Source of the DNA: Nocardioides flavescens
GTDB lineage: Bacteria; Actinomycetota; Actinomycetes; Propionibacteriales; Nocardioidaceae
NCBI RefSeq assembly: GCF_009823805.1
Contig: NZ_WUEK01000012.1
Span: forward strand, 62,001-126,000
Length of the DNA stretch: 64,000 nucleotides
Direction: 5' to 3'
The first letter of the stretch is position 1. Every line of letters starts with the position of its first letter. This document shows positions 8,465 through 16,246 of the stretch, in pieces. The position numbers were made by a program, and so were the translations under genes. The notes beneath the pieces are model-generated. The model had not been told where the DNA came from, ran no database searches, and saw only the letters and a program-made list of their open reading frames with translations.

Positions 8465-9445
8465 TCAGATCGGCCGGTCCGTCCGGTTGCGCGGATCCAT
8501 CACGTCGATGATGCGCTGGAGGTCCTCCAGGCTGGCGAACTCGACGGTTATCTTGCCCTTGCTGCGACCCAGGTCGACCTTGACCCGGGTCTCGAGCCGA
8601 TCGGAGAGCCGGTCCGCGATCTCGACGAGCCCGGGCGCGGTCGGCCGGGTGCGCTGCACCCGCCGCGTCGGCTCCGCGCCCGTGTCGCCGACCGCGACGA
8701 TCTCCTCCAGGCCGCGCACGCTGATCCCCTCGGCGATCACGCGTTGCGCGAGGCGGTCCTGGAGCGCGGGATCCTCGACGGCGAGCAGCGAGCGGGCGTG
8801 GCCGGCGGACAGGACCCCAGCGGCGACCCGGCGCTGGACGGCAGGGCTGAGACGCAGCAGCCGGAGGGTGTTGCTGATCTGCGGTCGGGAGCGACCGATC
8901 CGCTGCGCCAGCTCGTCGTGGGTGCAGCCGAAGTCCTCCAGCAGCTGGGCGTAGGCCGACGCCTCCTCGAGCGGGTTGAGCTGAGCGCGGTGGAGGTTCT
9001 CCAGGAGCGCGTCCCGGAGCATGTCGGTGTCGTCGGTGTCGCGGATGATCGCGGGGATCGCCTCGAGCCCGGCCTCCTGGCTGGCCCGCCAGCGCCGCTC
9101 GCCCATGATGAGCTCGTAGCGCTCCGGTCCGGACCGACGTACGACGATGGGCTGGAGCAGTCCCACCTCACGGATCGAGTGCACCAGCTCCGCGAGCGCG
9201 TCCTCGTCGAAGACCTGGCGCGGCTGCACGGCGTTGGGGACGATCTGGCCGATCGGGAGCTCGGCGAAGCTCGCACCGGCGACGGGCGCGAGCGACTCGC
9301 TCGAGGCGACGCTCGGCTCGACGACGGGCTGAGCGGCGTCGGGGACCGCGGGCGCCGGTGGCGTCTCCTGCTCGGGCGGAGCCGAGGGGATCAGGGAGCC
9401 GAGGCCGCGCCCCAGCCCGCGCTTCTGCGCTCGGGTGCCGCTCAC
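8465..9445 (-). CDS. parB: chromosome partitioning protein ParB (CTPase)
   Basis: A 326-residue ParB with the basic N-terminus KRGLGRGLGSLIP that contacts ParA, the CTP-binding motifs GERRWRA and ENLHR, a central helix-turn-helix (LAQRIGRSRPQISNTLRLL) and a C-terminal dimerisation domain. It loads on parS sites at 10474 and 11263, spreads as a clamp and organises origin segregation. The GTG start overlaps the parA stop by 4 bp (GTGA), so the two are translationally coupled. Confidence 0.97.
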   Translation of the reverse strand: MSGTRAQKRGLGRGLGSLIPSAPPEQETPPAPAVPDAAQPVVEPSVASSESLAPVAGASFAELPIGQIVPNAVQPRQVFDEDALAELVHSIREVGLLQPIVVRRSGPERYELIMGERRWRASQEAGLEAIPAIIRDTDDTDMLRDALLENLHRAQLNPLEEASAYAQLLEDFGCTHDELAQRIGRSRPQISNTLRLLRLSPAVQRRVAAGVLSAGHARSLLAVEDPALQDRLAQRVIAEGISVRGLEEIVAVGDTGAEPTRRVQRTRPTAPGLVEIADRLSDRLETRVKVDLGRSKGKITVEFASLEDLQRIIDVMDPRNRTDRPI

Positions 9446-10422
9446 GTGTCCGCCCCCTTCGTTCCCGGCCCCTTCGACGCGAGCTCCTTGGCCGCCTCGA
9501 GGTAGCCCATCGCGCCGGGGGAGCCAGGGTCGTAGGTCATGACCGTCTGGCTGTACGACGGCGCCTCGGAGACGCGTACCGACCGCGGGATGTTGGTGCG
9601 CAGCACCTGCGGACCGAAGTGCTCTCGCACCTCCTCGGCCACACTGGCGGCCAGCCGGGTGCGGCCGTCGTACATCGTGATGAGGAACGCCGAGATGGCG
9701 AGCTCCGGGTTGAGGTGCGCCTTGACCATGTCGACGGTGGCGAGGAGCTGGCCGAGCCCTTCGAGCGCGTAGTACTCCGCCTGGATCGGCACCATCATCT
9801 CCCGCCCCGCGACCAGCGCGTTGAGCGTGAGCAGGCCGAGCGACGGCGGGCAGTCGATGAAGACGTAGTCGAACCGCTCCTCGCCCGCGTCCGAGACCGG
9901 CTGGTCACTGATCCGCGGGTCAGCGCGCAGCGCCTTCTGGAGCCTCTGCTCACGGGCCACGACGCTGACGAGCTCGATCTCGGCACCGGCCAGGTCGATC
10001 GTGGCCGGCACGACCGACAGCAGCTCGATGTCGGGGCAAGGAGAGAGGACCGCAGAGAGCGGCTCACCCTCGACCAGCAGGTCGTAGCTCGACGGCGTGC
10101 CTCGGTGGTGCTCGATGCTGAGGGCCGTGGAGGCGTTGCCCTGCGGATCGAGGTCGATCACCAGCACGCGCTGCCCCAGCTGGGCCAGCGCCGCGGCCAT
10201 GTTGACCGTCGACGTGGTCTTGCCGACGCCGCCCTTCTGGTTCGCGACGACCAGGATGCGGGTGGCCGACGGTCGCTCGATCGCGGGCCGCATCTTCGCG
10301 CCCTGACGCGCGAGGAGCATGTGCTCCGCGGCCTTCGCCAGGGGTGTGGGCTCGTCGCCGTACGGGTCGGCCAGCGACTGGGCGGCGTCGCCGTAGTCGC
10401 TCGCCTTCGGCACCGACATCAT
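9442..10422 (-). CDS. parA: chromosome partitioning ATPase ParA
   Basis: A 326-residue Walker ATPase that moves ParB-bound origins. The deviant Walker A is KGGVGKTTST, Walker A' is DLDPQGNAST and Walker B is FIDCPPSLGLLTLNAL. Tandem ATGs at 10422 and 10419 follow GAAGAGGG at a proper distance; either may be used. The N-terminal extension of about 50 residues is usual for actinobacterial ParA. It is first gene of the parAB operon, downstream of rsmG on the same strand. Confidence 0.97.
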   Translation of the reverse strand: MMSVPKASDYGDAAQSLADPYGDEPTPLAKAAEHMLLARQGAKMRPAIERPSATRILVVANQKGGVGKTTSTVNMAAALAQLGQRVLVIDLDPQGNASTALSIEHHRGTPSSYDLLVEGEPLSAVLSPCPDIELLSVVPATIDLAGAEIELVSVVAREQRLQKALRADPRISDQPVSDAGEERFDYVFIDCPPSLGLLTLNALVAGREMMVPIQAEYYALEGLGQLLATVDMVKAHLNPELAISAFLITMYDGRTRLAASVAEEVREHFGPQVLRTNIPRSVRVSEAPSYSQTVMTYDPGSPGAMGYLEAAKELASKGPGTKGADT

Positions 10423-10473
10423 GGGTTCGCCCTCTTCGCCGTGGTGGGAGCCGCGCTCTGACGCTCGACTCGG

Positions 10474-10489
10474 TGTTTCACGTGAAACA
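10474..10489. other. parS: parS centromere site (perfect)
   Basis: The 16-bp palindrome TGTTTCACGTGAAACA matches the universal bacterial parS consensus exactly. It lies between parA and rsmG, about 4 kb from dnaA, the usual place for actinobacterial centromere sites. Confidence 0.97.
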
Positions 10490-10534
10490 TGCCTGCATTC
10501 CTTGCGTTCTGCGGTCGTGCGAGGGGCGTGCGGC

Positions 10535-10598
10535 TGTGGACAGACCCCCAGTTCCTGTGGAGAGCCACGCTCAGAGGCCCGGTCTGGTCGGTGGACAA
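10535..10598. other. DnaA-box-like motifs in the parA-rsmG gap
   Basis: The 207-bp gap between parA and rsmG holds near-matches to the DnaA box TGTGGACAA: TGTGGACAG at 10535-10543, TGTGGAGAG at 10556-10564 and GGTGGACAA at 10590-10598. Each has one or two mismatches. They may bind DnaA weakly or control parAB; no experiment supports this yet. Confidence 0.45.
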
Positions 10599-10629
10599 CT
10601 CACAACACCTCCCGCGCCGACGAGTCAGC

Positions 10630-11286
10630 CTAACGACGCCCAGACGTGGGAGCCACTCGGACCAGGGTCGCTGTGGAGACCCCGTCGCCGGCCGTGACGG
10701 TGAGGATCTCAGGCGCCCCACAACGCCAGGCCCGCAGTGTCTTCTCCGCGGCCGCGATCTCGTCCGCCGCCGAGCTGCCCTTCATGGCGAGCAGCGCGCC
10801 CCCCGGTGCGACCAGCGGCAGACCCCACCCGAGGAGGCGGCCCAACGGCGCAAGAGCACGGGCCGTCACGACGTCGAACCTCTCGGACCCGTGCAGCTCC
10901 TCCGCGCGTCCGCGTCGGACGACGACGTTGTCCAGACCCACGTCAGCGACGACCTCGTCGAGGAAGGTGGTCCGGCGCAGCAGCGGCTCGACGACCGTCA
11001 CGCTGAGGTCGGGTCGCGCGATCGCCAGCACCAGGCCGGGCAGTCCGGCACCCGAGCCGAGATCGGCGACCGTCGCCCCGGACGGCACCGCCTCGGCGAC
11101 GGCCGCGCAGTTCAGGACGTGTCGCTCCCACAGGCGCGGCGCCTCACGAGGACCGATCAGCCCGCGGACCACCCCGTCCGTCGCGAGCAACTCGACGAAC
11201 CGCTCGATGAGGGGCCACCGGTCAGACGGGAACGCCCCCCGCGCCGACTCCGGCGCGAGGGGCGTTTCACGTGAAACATCGCTCAT
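10630..11286 (-). CDS. rsmG: 16S rRNA (guanine527-N7)-methyltransferase RsmG
   Basis: A 218-residue SAM-dependent methyltransferase that modifies G527 of 16S rRNA. The SAM-binding motif is VADLGSGAGLPGLVLA, preceded by RLWERHVLNC, both characteristic of RsmG/GidB. The ATG at 11286 is chosen: it follows the jag stop by 16 nt with GGAG upstream. The early codons (VSRET) are encoded by the second parS site, so the coding sequence and a centromere site share the same bases. Confidence 0.95.
   Translation of the reverse strand: MSDVSRETPLAPESARGAFPSDRWPLIERFVELLATDGVVRGLIGPREAPRLWERHVLNCAAVAEAVPSGATVADLGSGAGLPGLVLAIARPDLSVTVVEPLLRRTTFLDEVVADVGLDNVVVRRGRAEELHGSERFDVVTARALAPLGRLLGWGLPLVAPGGALLAMKGSSAADEIAAAEKTLRAWRCGAPEILTVTAGDGVSTATLVRVAPTSGRR
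11263..11278. other. parS: parS site inside the rsmG 5' end
   Basis: CGTTTCACGTGAAACA matches parS at 15 of 16 positions, with the 14-bp core GTTTCACGTGAAAC intact. It lies in codons 4-8 of rsmG, where it reads Val-Ser-Arg-Glu-Thr. Confidence 0.93.
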
Positions 11287-11302
11287 GACAGCGCGAGCTC
11301 CG

Positions 11303-11896
11303 TCACGCAGGCACCACGACGACGTAGCGGCGGGGTTCGACACCCTCCGACTCCGAGGTGAGCCCAGCTGCAGCCACCGCGTCGTGCACCACCTTGCGCT
11401 CGAACGGCGACATCGGCTCCAGAGAGACGCGCTCGCCCGACTCCTGCACGCGAGCCACGGTCTCCTCAGCGAGCTTCTCCAGCTTGGTGCGGCGGTCGGC
11501 GCGGTGGCCGGAGATGTCGAGCATCAGCCGCGAGCGCTCACCGGTCTCGCGGTAGACGGCGAGCCGCGTCAGCTCCTGCAGGGCCTCGAGCACCTCGCCG
11601 TCGCGCCCGACGAGCTGGGAGAGGTCCGCACCGACGATCGACACGGCGGCGCGGTCGCCCTCGACGTCCATGTCCAGGTCGCCGTCGAGGTCCGCGATGT
11701 CCAGGAGCTCCTCGAGGTAGTCGGCCGCGATCTCGCCCTCGTTCTCGAGCTGCTCCACCCGCGAACCCGTGTCGGCAGCGGCGGCGCCCGCAGGCGCGTC
11801 GTTGGTCGCGCTCGACTCCGAGGCGACCACGCTGTCGATCGTCGCCTGCGTCTCGTCGACGGCGTTGTCCGGCGTCTGGTCGGTCTGCTCGCTCAC
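11303..11896 (-). CDS. khpB: RNA-binding protein KhpB/Jag (KH and R3H domains)
   Basis: A 197-residue protein with an acidic, disordered N-terminus (about 1-60), a KH domain with the GRDG loop (LVGRDGEVLEALQEL, about 98-112) and a C-terminal R3H domain (MSPFERKVVHDAV). The family binds RNA with KhpA and affects cell elongation; its gene usually follows yidC, as here. The ATG overlaps the yidC stop by 4 bp. Confidence 0.93.
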   Translation of the reverse strand: MSEQTDQTPDNAVDETQATIDSVVASESSATNDAPAGAAAADTGSRVEQLENEGEIAADYLEELLDIADLDGDLDMDVEGDRAAVSIVGADLSQLVGRDGEVLEALQELTRLAVYRETGERSRLMLDISGHRADRRTKLEKLAEETVARVQESGERVSLEPMSPFERKVVHDAVAAAGLTSESEGVEPRRYVVVVPA

Positions 11897-12948
11897 CGCT
11901 TGTTCCCGTTCTTCTTCTTGGCCGGGTTGCGCTGGCCGCGCTGCCCGTTCTGGCTGGGTGACTTGCTGGGGGACTGGCTGGAGCGCTGGCTCTTCGGCTG
12001 GCGCTTCGGCTGCTGCCGCTGCTGCGGACGTCGCTCGGTCTCGACCGCGGTGTCGGTGCCCTCACCGACGGCCGGCAGCGTCGGGTCCGGCAGCCCCTTG
12101 GCCTCCGCGCGACGACGGTCGCGCTCGATCTTGGCCTTCTCGGCGTCCGTGCCCGGTGCCGGGTTGTTGCGGATGACGTAGAACTGCTGGCCCATCGTCC
12201 ACAGGTTCGACGTCGTCCAGTACAGGAGCACACCGATCGGGAACGCGATGCCGCCCACGGCGAAGACCACCGGGAGGATGTAGAGCAGCATCTTCTGCTG
12301 CTGGGCGTACGGCCCGCTGAGCGCGCTCGGGGGCATGTTCTTCGACATGAGCTGGCGCTGGGTCGTGAAGGTCGTGGCCGTCATCGCGACCACGAGGAAC
12401 GCCGCGAGCACCTGCACCGCGGTGCTGCCGCCGGACTGGGTGAACGACGCCGAGATCTCGAACTTGCCGAACAGCATGGCGTCACCGAAGTGGCGCGCCT
12501 TCTCCTCGCTGAGGAAACCGTGGCTGATGCCGTCCGAGGCCTCGTCGATCAACCGGAACAGCGAGAAGAAGATCGGCATCTGCAGCAGGATCGGCAGGCA
12601 GGAGGCGAACGGGTTGGTGCCTGCGTCCTTGTAGAGCTTCATCGTCTCCTGCGCGAGACGCTCCCGGTCGTGGCCGTACTTCTTCTGCAGCTCCTTGACC
12701 TTGGGCTGCATCAGCTGCATGTTGCGGCTCGCCTTGATCTGACGCACGAACAGCGGGATCAGCGCGGCCCGGATGACGAGCGTCAGACCGATGATGGACA
12801 GGGCCCAGGAGGCGCCGCCCTCGGGGTCGAGGCCGAGGTGGCTGAAGATCCAGTGCCAGGCGAGCAGCACCCCGGACACCGCGTAGTAGAGCGGGGTGAG
12901 GATGACGTTGAAGGCGTCACCGATAGGACCCAGGAACAAAGGTGTCAC
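11893..12948 (-). CDS. yidC: membrane protein insertase YidC
   Basis: A 351-residue Oxa1/Alb3/YidC insertase of the actinobacterial type. The conserved core includes IPLFVRQIKASRNMQLMQPK, the arginine in the hydrophilic groove, the coiled-coil MQPKVKELQKKYG, FSLFRLID and the last helix segment VLLYWTTSNLWTMGQQ. A long basic, Gln-rich C-terminal tail (about 300-351) may touch the ribosome. The GTG at 12948 is chosen; longer frames run through yidD. It inserts membrane proteins alone or with SecYEG. Confidence 0.95.
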   Translation of the reverse strand: MTPLFLGPIGDAFNVILTPLYYAVSGVLLAWHWIFSHLGLDPEGGASWALSIIGLTLVIRAALIPLFVRQIKASRNMQLMQPKVKELQKKYGHDRERLAQETMKLYKDAGTNPFASCLPILLQMPIFFSLFRLIDEASDGISHGFLSEEKARHFGDAMLFGKFEISASFTQSGGSTAVQVLAAFLVVAMTATTFTTQRQLMSKNMPPSALSGPYAQQQKMLLYILPVVFAVGGIAFPIGVLLYWTTSNLWTMGQQFYVIRNNPAPGTDAEKAKIERDRRRAEAKGLPDPTLPAVGEGTDTAVETERRPQQRQQPKRQPKSQRSSQSPSKSPSQNGQRGQRNPAKKKNGNKR

Positions 12949-12953
12949 GGAGC

Positions 12954-13283
12954 TCAGGCTCTCCCTCGTTGGACGGCGTCGACGTGGCTGGACGCGACGC
13001 GGGTGTCGGTCGCGACGGGCGCGACCGGCTGCTGGGGGGTGGCCGGCTCTCGCTCGGACGCACGGGCGGGCGCGGGCGGCACGGGGTCGTAGCCACCGGC
13101 GGCCCAGGGGTGGCAGCGTGCCAGACGGCGCACGGCGAGCCAGCTGCCGCGGAGGCTGCCGTGCTCCTGCACGGCACCGAGGGCGTACGCCGAACAGCTG
13201 GGGTGGTAGCGGCACACCTCGCCGTAGAGCGGGCTGATGGCGAAGCGGTAGGCGCGCAGCAGCGCGATCAGCACGTGCTTCAC
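12954..13283 (-). CDS. yidD: membrane protein insertion efficiency factor YidD
   Basis: A 109-residue YidD with the diagnostic segment YRFAISPLYGEVCRYHPSCS and the HPWAAGGYDPVP motif. The GTG at 13283 overlaps the rnpA stop by 4 bp. The extra Pro/Ala-rich tail of about 35 residues is longer than in many homologues. It sits between rnpA and yidC, the standard place, and is thought to help membrane insertion. Confidence 0.95.
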   Translation of the reverse strand: MKHVLIALLRAYRFAISPLYGEVCRYHPSCSAYALGAVQEHGSLRGSWLAVRRLARCHPWAAGGYDPVPPAPARASEREPATPQQPVAPVATDTRVASSHVDAVQRGRA

Positions 13284-13633
13284 CGCGTCGCCCCCCGGGT
13301 CAGAGTCCGCTCCAGACAACGGCCGAGCTCCTCGCGGAGTTCCGCGCTCGACAGCGCCGCGCTCGCCGGGAGGGCGCGGACGACGACCTCGCAGCCGGCC
13401 GGCACCGCCGACAGCTGCTCTCGCACGAGGTGTCGCAGCCGGCGCTTGACTCGGTTGCGCGTCACCGCGTCGCCGACGGCCTTGCTCACGACGAAGCCGA
13501 CCCGGGCGGGGGCAGTGCCCTCACCCGGGCCAAGCAGGTGCACGACCACGGCGCGCGACCCGGCCCGACGCCCCGACCGCACGGTGCGTCGGAAGGCCGA
13601 GCTGTCACGCAGGCGGTGGTCGGCGGCGAGCAC
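13280..13633 (-). CDS. rnpA: ribonuclease P protein component
   Basis: A 117-residue basic protein with the RNase P signature RNRVKRRLRHLVRE and the N-terminal FRRTVRSGRRAGSR segment. It binds the catalytic RNase P RNA and helps mature tRNA 5' ends. The GTG start is 21 nt after the rpmH stop. The rpmH-rnpA-yidD-yidC-jag-rsmG run is a conserved operon. Confidence 0.96.
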   Translation of the reverse strand: MLAADHRLRDSSAFRRTVRSGRRAGSRAVVVHLLGPGEGTAPARVGFVVSKAVGDAVTRNRVKRRLRHLVREQLSAVPAGCEVVVRALPASAALSSAELREELGRCLERTLTRGATR

Positions 13634-13654
13634 GCGACGAGTGCCGCGGCCCGC

Positions 13655-13792
13655 TCAGACCGCGAGGCTCTTGCGGCCCTTGCGACGACGCGCCGACAGG
13701 ATGGCGCGGCCGGCGCGGGTACGCATCCGCAGGCGGAAGCCGTGCACCTTGTGGCGGCGACGGTTGTTCGGCTGGTAGGTCCGCTTGCTCAC
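13655..13792 (-). CDS. rpmH: 50S ribosomal protein L34
   Basis: A 45-residue basic protein beginning MSKRTYQPNNRRRHKVHGFR, the unmistakable L34 sequence, and ending KGRKSLAV. The GTG start has GGAAGAG about 9 nt upstream. It is the first gene of the minus-strand operon that runs towards parB, divergent from dnaA. Confidence 0.98.
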   Translation of the reverse strand: MSKRTYQPNNRRRHKVHGFRLRMRTRAGRAILSARRRKGRKSLAV

Positions 13793-14287
13793 GAGAACGT
13801 CTCTTCCGGTGGATCGGTCAGGTCAGGGGAAGTCAGCTGGTCGGCGCGGGTGATGAGCACCATCCGGGCAGCACGACGGCAGCCGCTGACCGATCAACGG
13901 TACGCGGAGGCTGAGTGCAGGGTCAAACCACCACAGAGCACCCCTGTGGACAACCAGCCGCCCCGGTCCCCCACCTCGTCCCGAGCCTGTGGAGAACGTC
14001 TTGTGCGGGCCGTCTGCGAGGGGTTACGTTCGCACCTCTCCGAGGTCGTCCGCCACCCCCGACCGCACCTCGCACCAGAGCCACCCGGACCGCCGAGGTC
14101 CGCCCGCCGCCGGCGTCCCGCGCCGCGGACGGCCTCTCGCGCGCGTGCGGGGGGAACAGGTCCGGTGCGTGATGCACAGGTTGTGGACAACTCTGTGGAG
14201 AGAACCCGGGGGCCGCCACCGTCGACGCCTCTGGGACGAGCCCGGCACCCCGGGCACCGAACACTGCAGGGAGAGGCGAACCACCTC
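13793..14287. promoter_or_regulatory. rpmH-dnaA divergent intergenic region with DnaA boxes
   Basis: This 495-bp stretch has no gene. It holds two perfect DnaA boxes, TGTGGACAA at 13945-13953 and 14182-14190, plus near-matches TGTGGAGAA at 13988-13996 and TGTGGAGAG at 14194-14202. It must contain the rpmH and dnaA promoters. The boxes suggest DnaA autoregulation or an auxiliary origin segment. Confidence 0.75.
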
Positions 14288-15874
14288 GTGGACCACACCC
14301 ACCCCGACCTCGGCGAGGCCTGGCGCTCGGTGCTCGAGCACGTGCAGCCGAGCCAGCGCGCCTGGCTCGCAGCCTGCGACCCCGTCACCGTCCACGACGA
14401 CATGGCGATCGTCGCCGTGCCCGACGACTTCACCCGGGGCCAGGTCGAGGGCCGGCTGCGCCCCCAGCTCGAGAGCGCGCTCAGCGAGGTCTACCAGCGC
14501 CCCATCCGGCTCGGTACGACGATCAACGCCGCGCTGGCCCACCCGTCCGCCGAGCCCGCGGGCGAGAGCGCCTCGAGCGGCCCGCTCACTGCGGTCGGCT
14601 CGGCTGCGACGGGCGACGTCGACACATCGACAGATCGATTTGTCGACACGTCGACAGATGCGGGCTCGGACAGCGAGGGCAGTGGCAGCGCCGACGACGG
14701 GCACCTCGCCACCGTCACGCCGATGCACCGACCGCCCGCGCCGAACAGCACGGAGGCGAGTGTTTCGGCGCCCTCCGGTCACGCGGGTCCGGCGCTGGGC
14801 GACCGTCAGGCCGACGCCCACCGTCCGAGTGCCCTCGAGACCCGGCTCAACCCGAAGTACACCTTCGAGACCTTCGTCATCGGCTCGTCCAACCGGTTCC
14901 CCCACGCGGCCGCCGTCGCCGTGGCCGAGGCGCCGGGCAAGGCCTACAACCCCCTCCTCGTCTACGGCGAGTCCGGTCTGGGCAAGACCCACCTGCTGCA
15001 CGCCATCGGCCACTACGTCCGCTCGCTCTACACCGGCGCCAAGGTGCGCTACGTCTCGAGCGAGGAGTTCACCAACGAGTTCATCAACGCGATCCGCGAC
15101 GACAAGCAGGACCGCTTCAAGCGGCGCTACCGCGACGTCGACGTGCTGCTGATCGACGACATCCAGTTCCTCGAGGGCAAGACCCAGACCCAGGAGGAGT
15201 TCTTCCACACCTTCAACACCCTCCACAACGCCAACAAGCAGATCGTGCTCACCTCGGACCGTCCGCCCAAGCGGCTCGAGGCGTTGGAGGACCGGCTGCG
15301 CAACCGGTTCGAGTGGGGCCTGATCACCGACGTCCAGCCGCCCGACCTCGAGACGCGCATCGCGATCCTGCGCAAGAAGGCCGCGATGGACCGGCTCACC
15401 GCGCCGCCGGACGTGCTGGAGTTCATCGCCTCCAAGATCCAGACCAACATCCGCGAGCTCGAGGGTGCGCTCATCCGGGTGACGGCGTTCGCCAACCTCA
15501 ACCGCCAGGAGGTCGACATGACCCTGGCCGAGATCGTGCTGAAGGACCTGATCCCCGAGGGCGGCGAGCCCGAGATCACCGCGGGCCTGATCATCGCCCA
15601 GACCGCGGCCTACTTCGGCGTCTCGATCGAGGAGCTCACCGGCCCCAGCCGAGGACGCCACCTGGTGATGGCCCGCCAGATAGCGATGTACCTGTGCCGC
15701 GAGCTGACCGGCCTGTCGCTGCCCAAGATCGGCGCCCAGTTCGGCAACCGCGACCACACGACGGTGATGTACGCCGACCGCAAGATCAACCAGCTGCTCG
15801 CCGAGCGCCGCGCGGTCTTCAACCAGGTCAGCGAGCTCACGAGCCGGGTCAAGGTCCAGGCCCGACAGGCCTGA
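14288..15874 (+). CDS. dnaA: chromosomal replication initiator DnaA
   Basis: A 528-residue initiator. Domain I is about 1-85, a long acidic and Ser/Thr-rich domain II about 86-185, the AAA+ domain III starts at LNPKYTFETFVIG, with Walker A GESGLGKTH (near 227) and Walker B LLIDDIQF, and domain IV ends with the DnaA-box-binding signature GNRDHTTVMYA. The GTG at 14288 follows GGGAGAGG. Domain II contains a 24-bp-period direct repeat. DnaA opens oriC at 15875-16246. Confidence 0.97.
   Translation: MDHTHPDLGEAWRSVLEHVQPSQRAWLAACDPVTVHDDMAIVAVPDDFTRGQVEGRLRPQLESALSEVYQRPIRLGTTINAALAHPSAEPAGESASSGPLTAVGSAATGDVDTSTDRFVDTSTDAGSDSEGSGSADDGHLATVTPMHRPPAPNSTEASVSAPSGHAGPALGDRQADAHRPSALETRLNPKYTFETFVIGSSNRFPHAAAVAVAEAPGKAYNPLLVYGESGLGKTHLLHAIGHYVRSLYTGAKVRYVSSEEFTNEFINAIRDDKQDRFKRRYRDVDVLLIDDIQFLEGKTQTQEEFFHTFNTLHNANKQIVLTSDRPPKRLEALEDRLRNRFEWGLITDVQPPDLETRIAILRKKAAMDRLTAPPDVLEFIASKIQTNIRELEGALIRVTAFANLNRQEVDMTLAEIVLKDLIPEGGEPEITAGLIIAQTAAYFGVSIEELTGPSRGRHLVMARQIAMYLCRELTGLSLPKIGAQFGNRDHTTVMYADRKINQLLAERRAVFNQVSELTSRVKVQARQA
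14618..14659. repeat. short direct repeat in dnaA domain II
   Basis: GTCGACACATCGACAGAT at 14618-14635 and GTCGACACGTCGACAGAT at 14642-14659 differ at one base and recur with a 24-bp period. They encode VDTSTDRF/VDTSTD in the flexible linker domain of DnaA, so the protein can tolerate length change here. Confidence 0.8.
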
Positions 15875-16246
15875 ACCACACCGGTGGGATTCGCTCCACA
15901 GCCTGTGGACAGATCGCCGCGCCCGGTGCGAACTACACGGGGAGGATCTGCGGAGACCACGCGTCCGCCGGTGTGGAGGGGACGCCGAGTGCACAGCCCG
16001 GCCCGGGTCGAGGGGCCGTCGTCCACAGCCGGTGTGGAGAGCGATTGCACCGCGCGACCTGCGCCGATGGTGTTCCTCCACAGATTCCACCGTGCCTATG
16101 ACTACTGACCATCTCTACGCAGTCCGATCATCGGTGGAACTCCGACACGTGCCCGTCCTGTGGAACCACACCGCCCGTGGCAGGATTCGCCGAGAGTCGG
16201 TCACCGCCGTCCGCCCTGTCGTCCCCTGCTGCGAAGGACCCACATC
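15875..16246. other. oriC: origin of replication oriC (dnaA-dnaN gap)
   Basis: A 372-bp gene-free stretch between dnaA and dnaN, the usual actinobacterial origin. Degenerate DnaA boxes on both strands: TGTGGACAG 15904-15912, TGTGGAGGG 15972-15980, TCGTCCACA 16019-16027, TGTGGAGAG 16033-16041, TCCTCCACA 16074-16082 and TGTGGAACC 16159-16167. The least GC-rich part, about 16094-16137, is a candidate unwinding element. None of the boxes is a perfect consensus. Confidence 0.85.
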
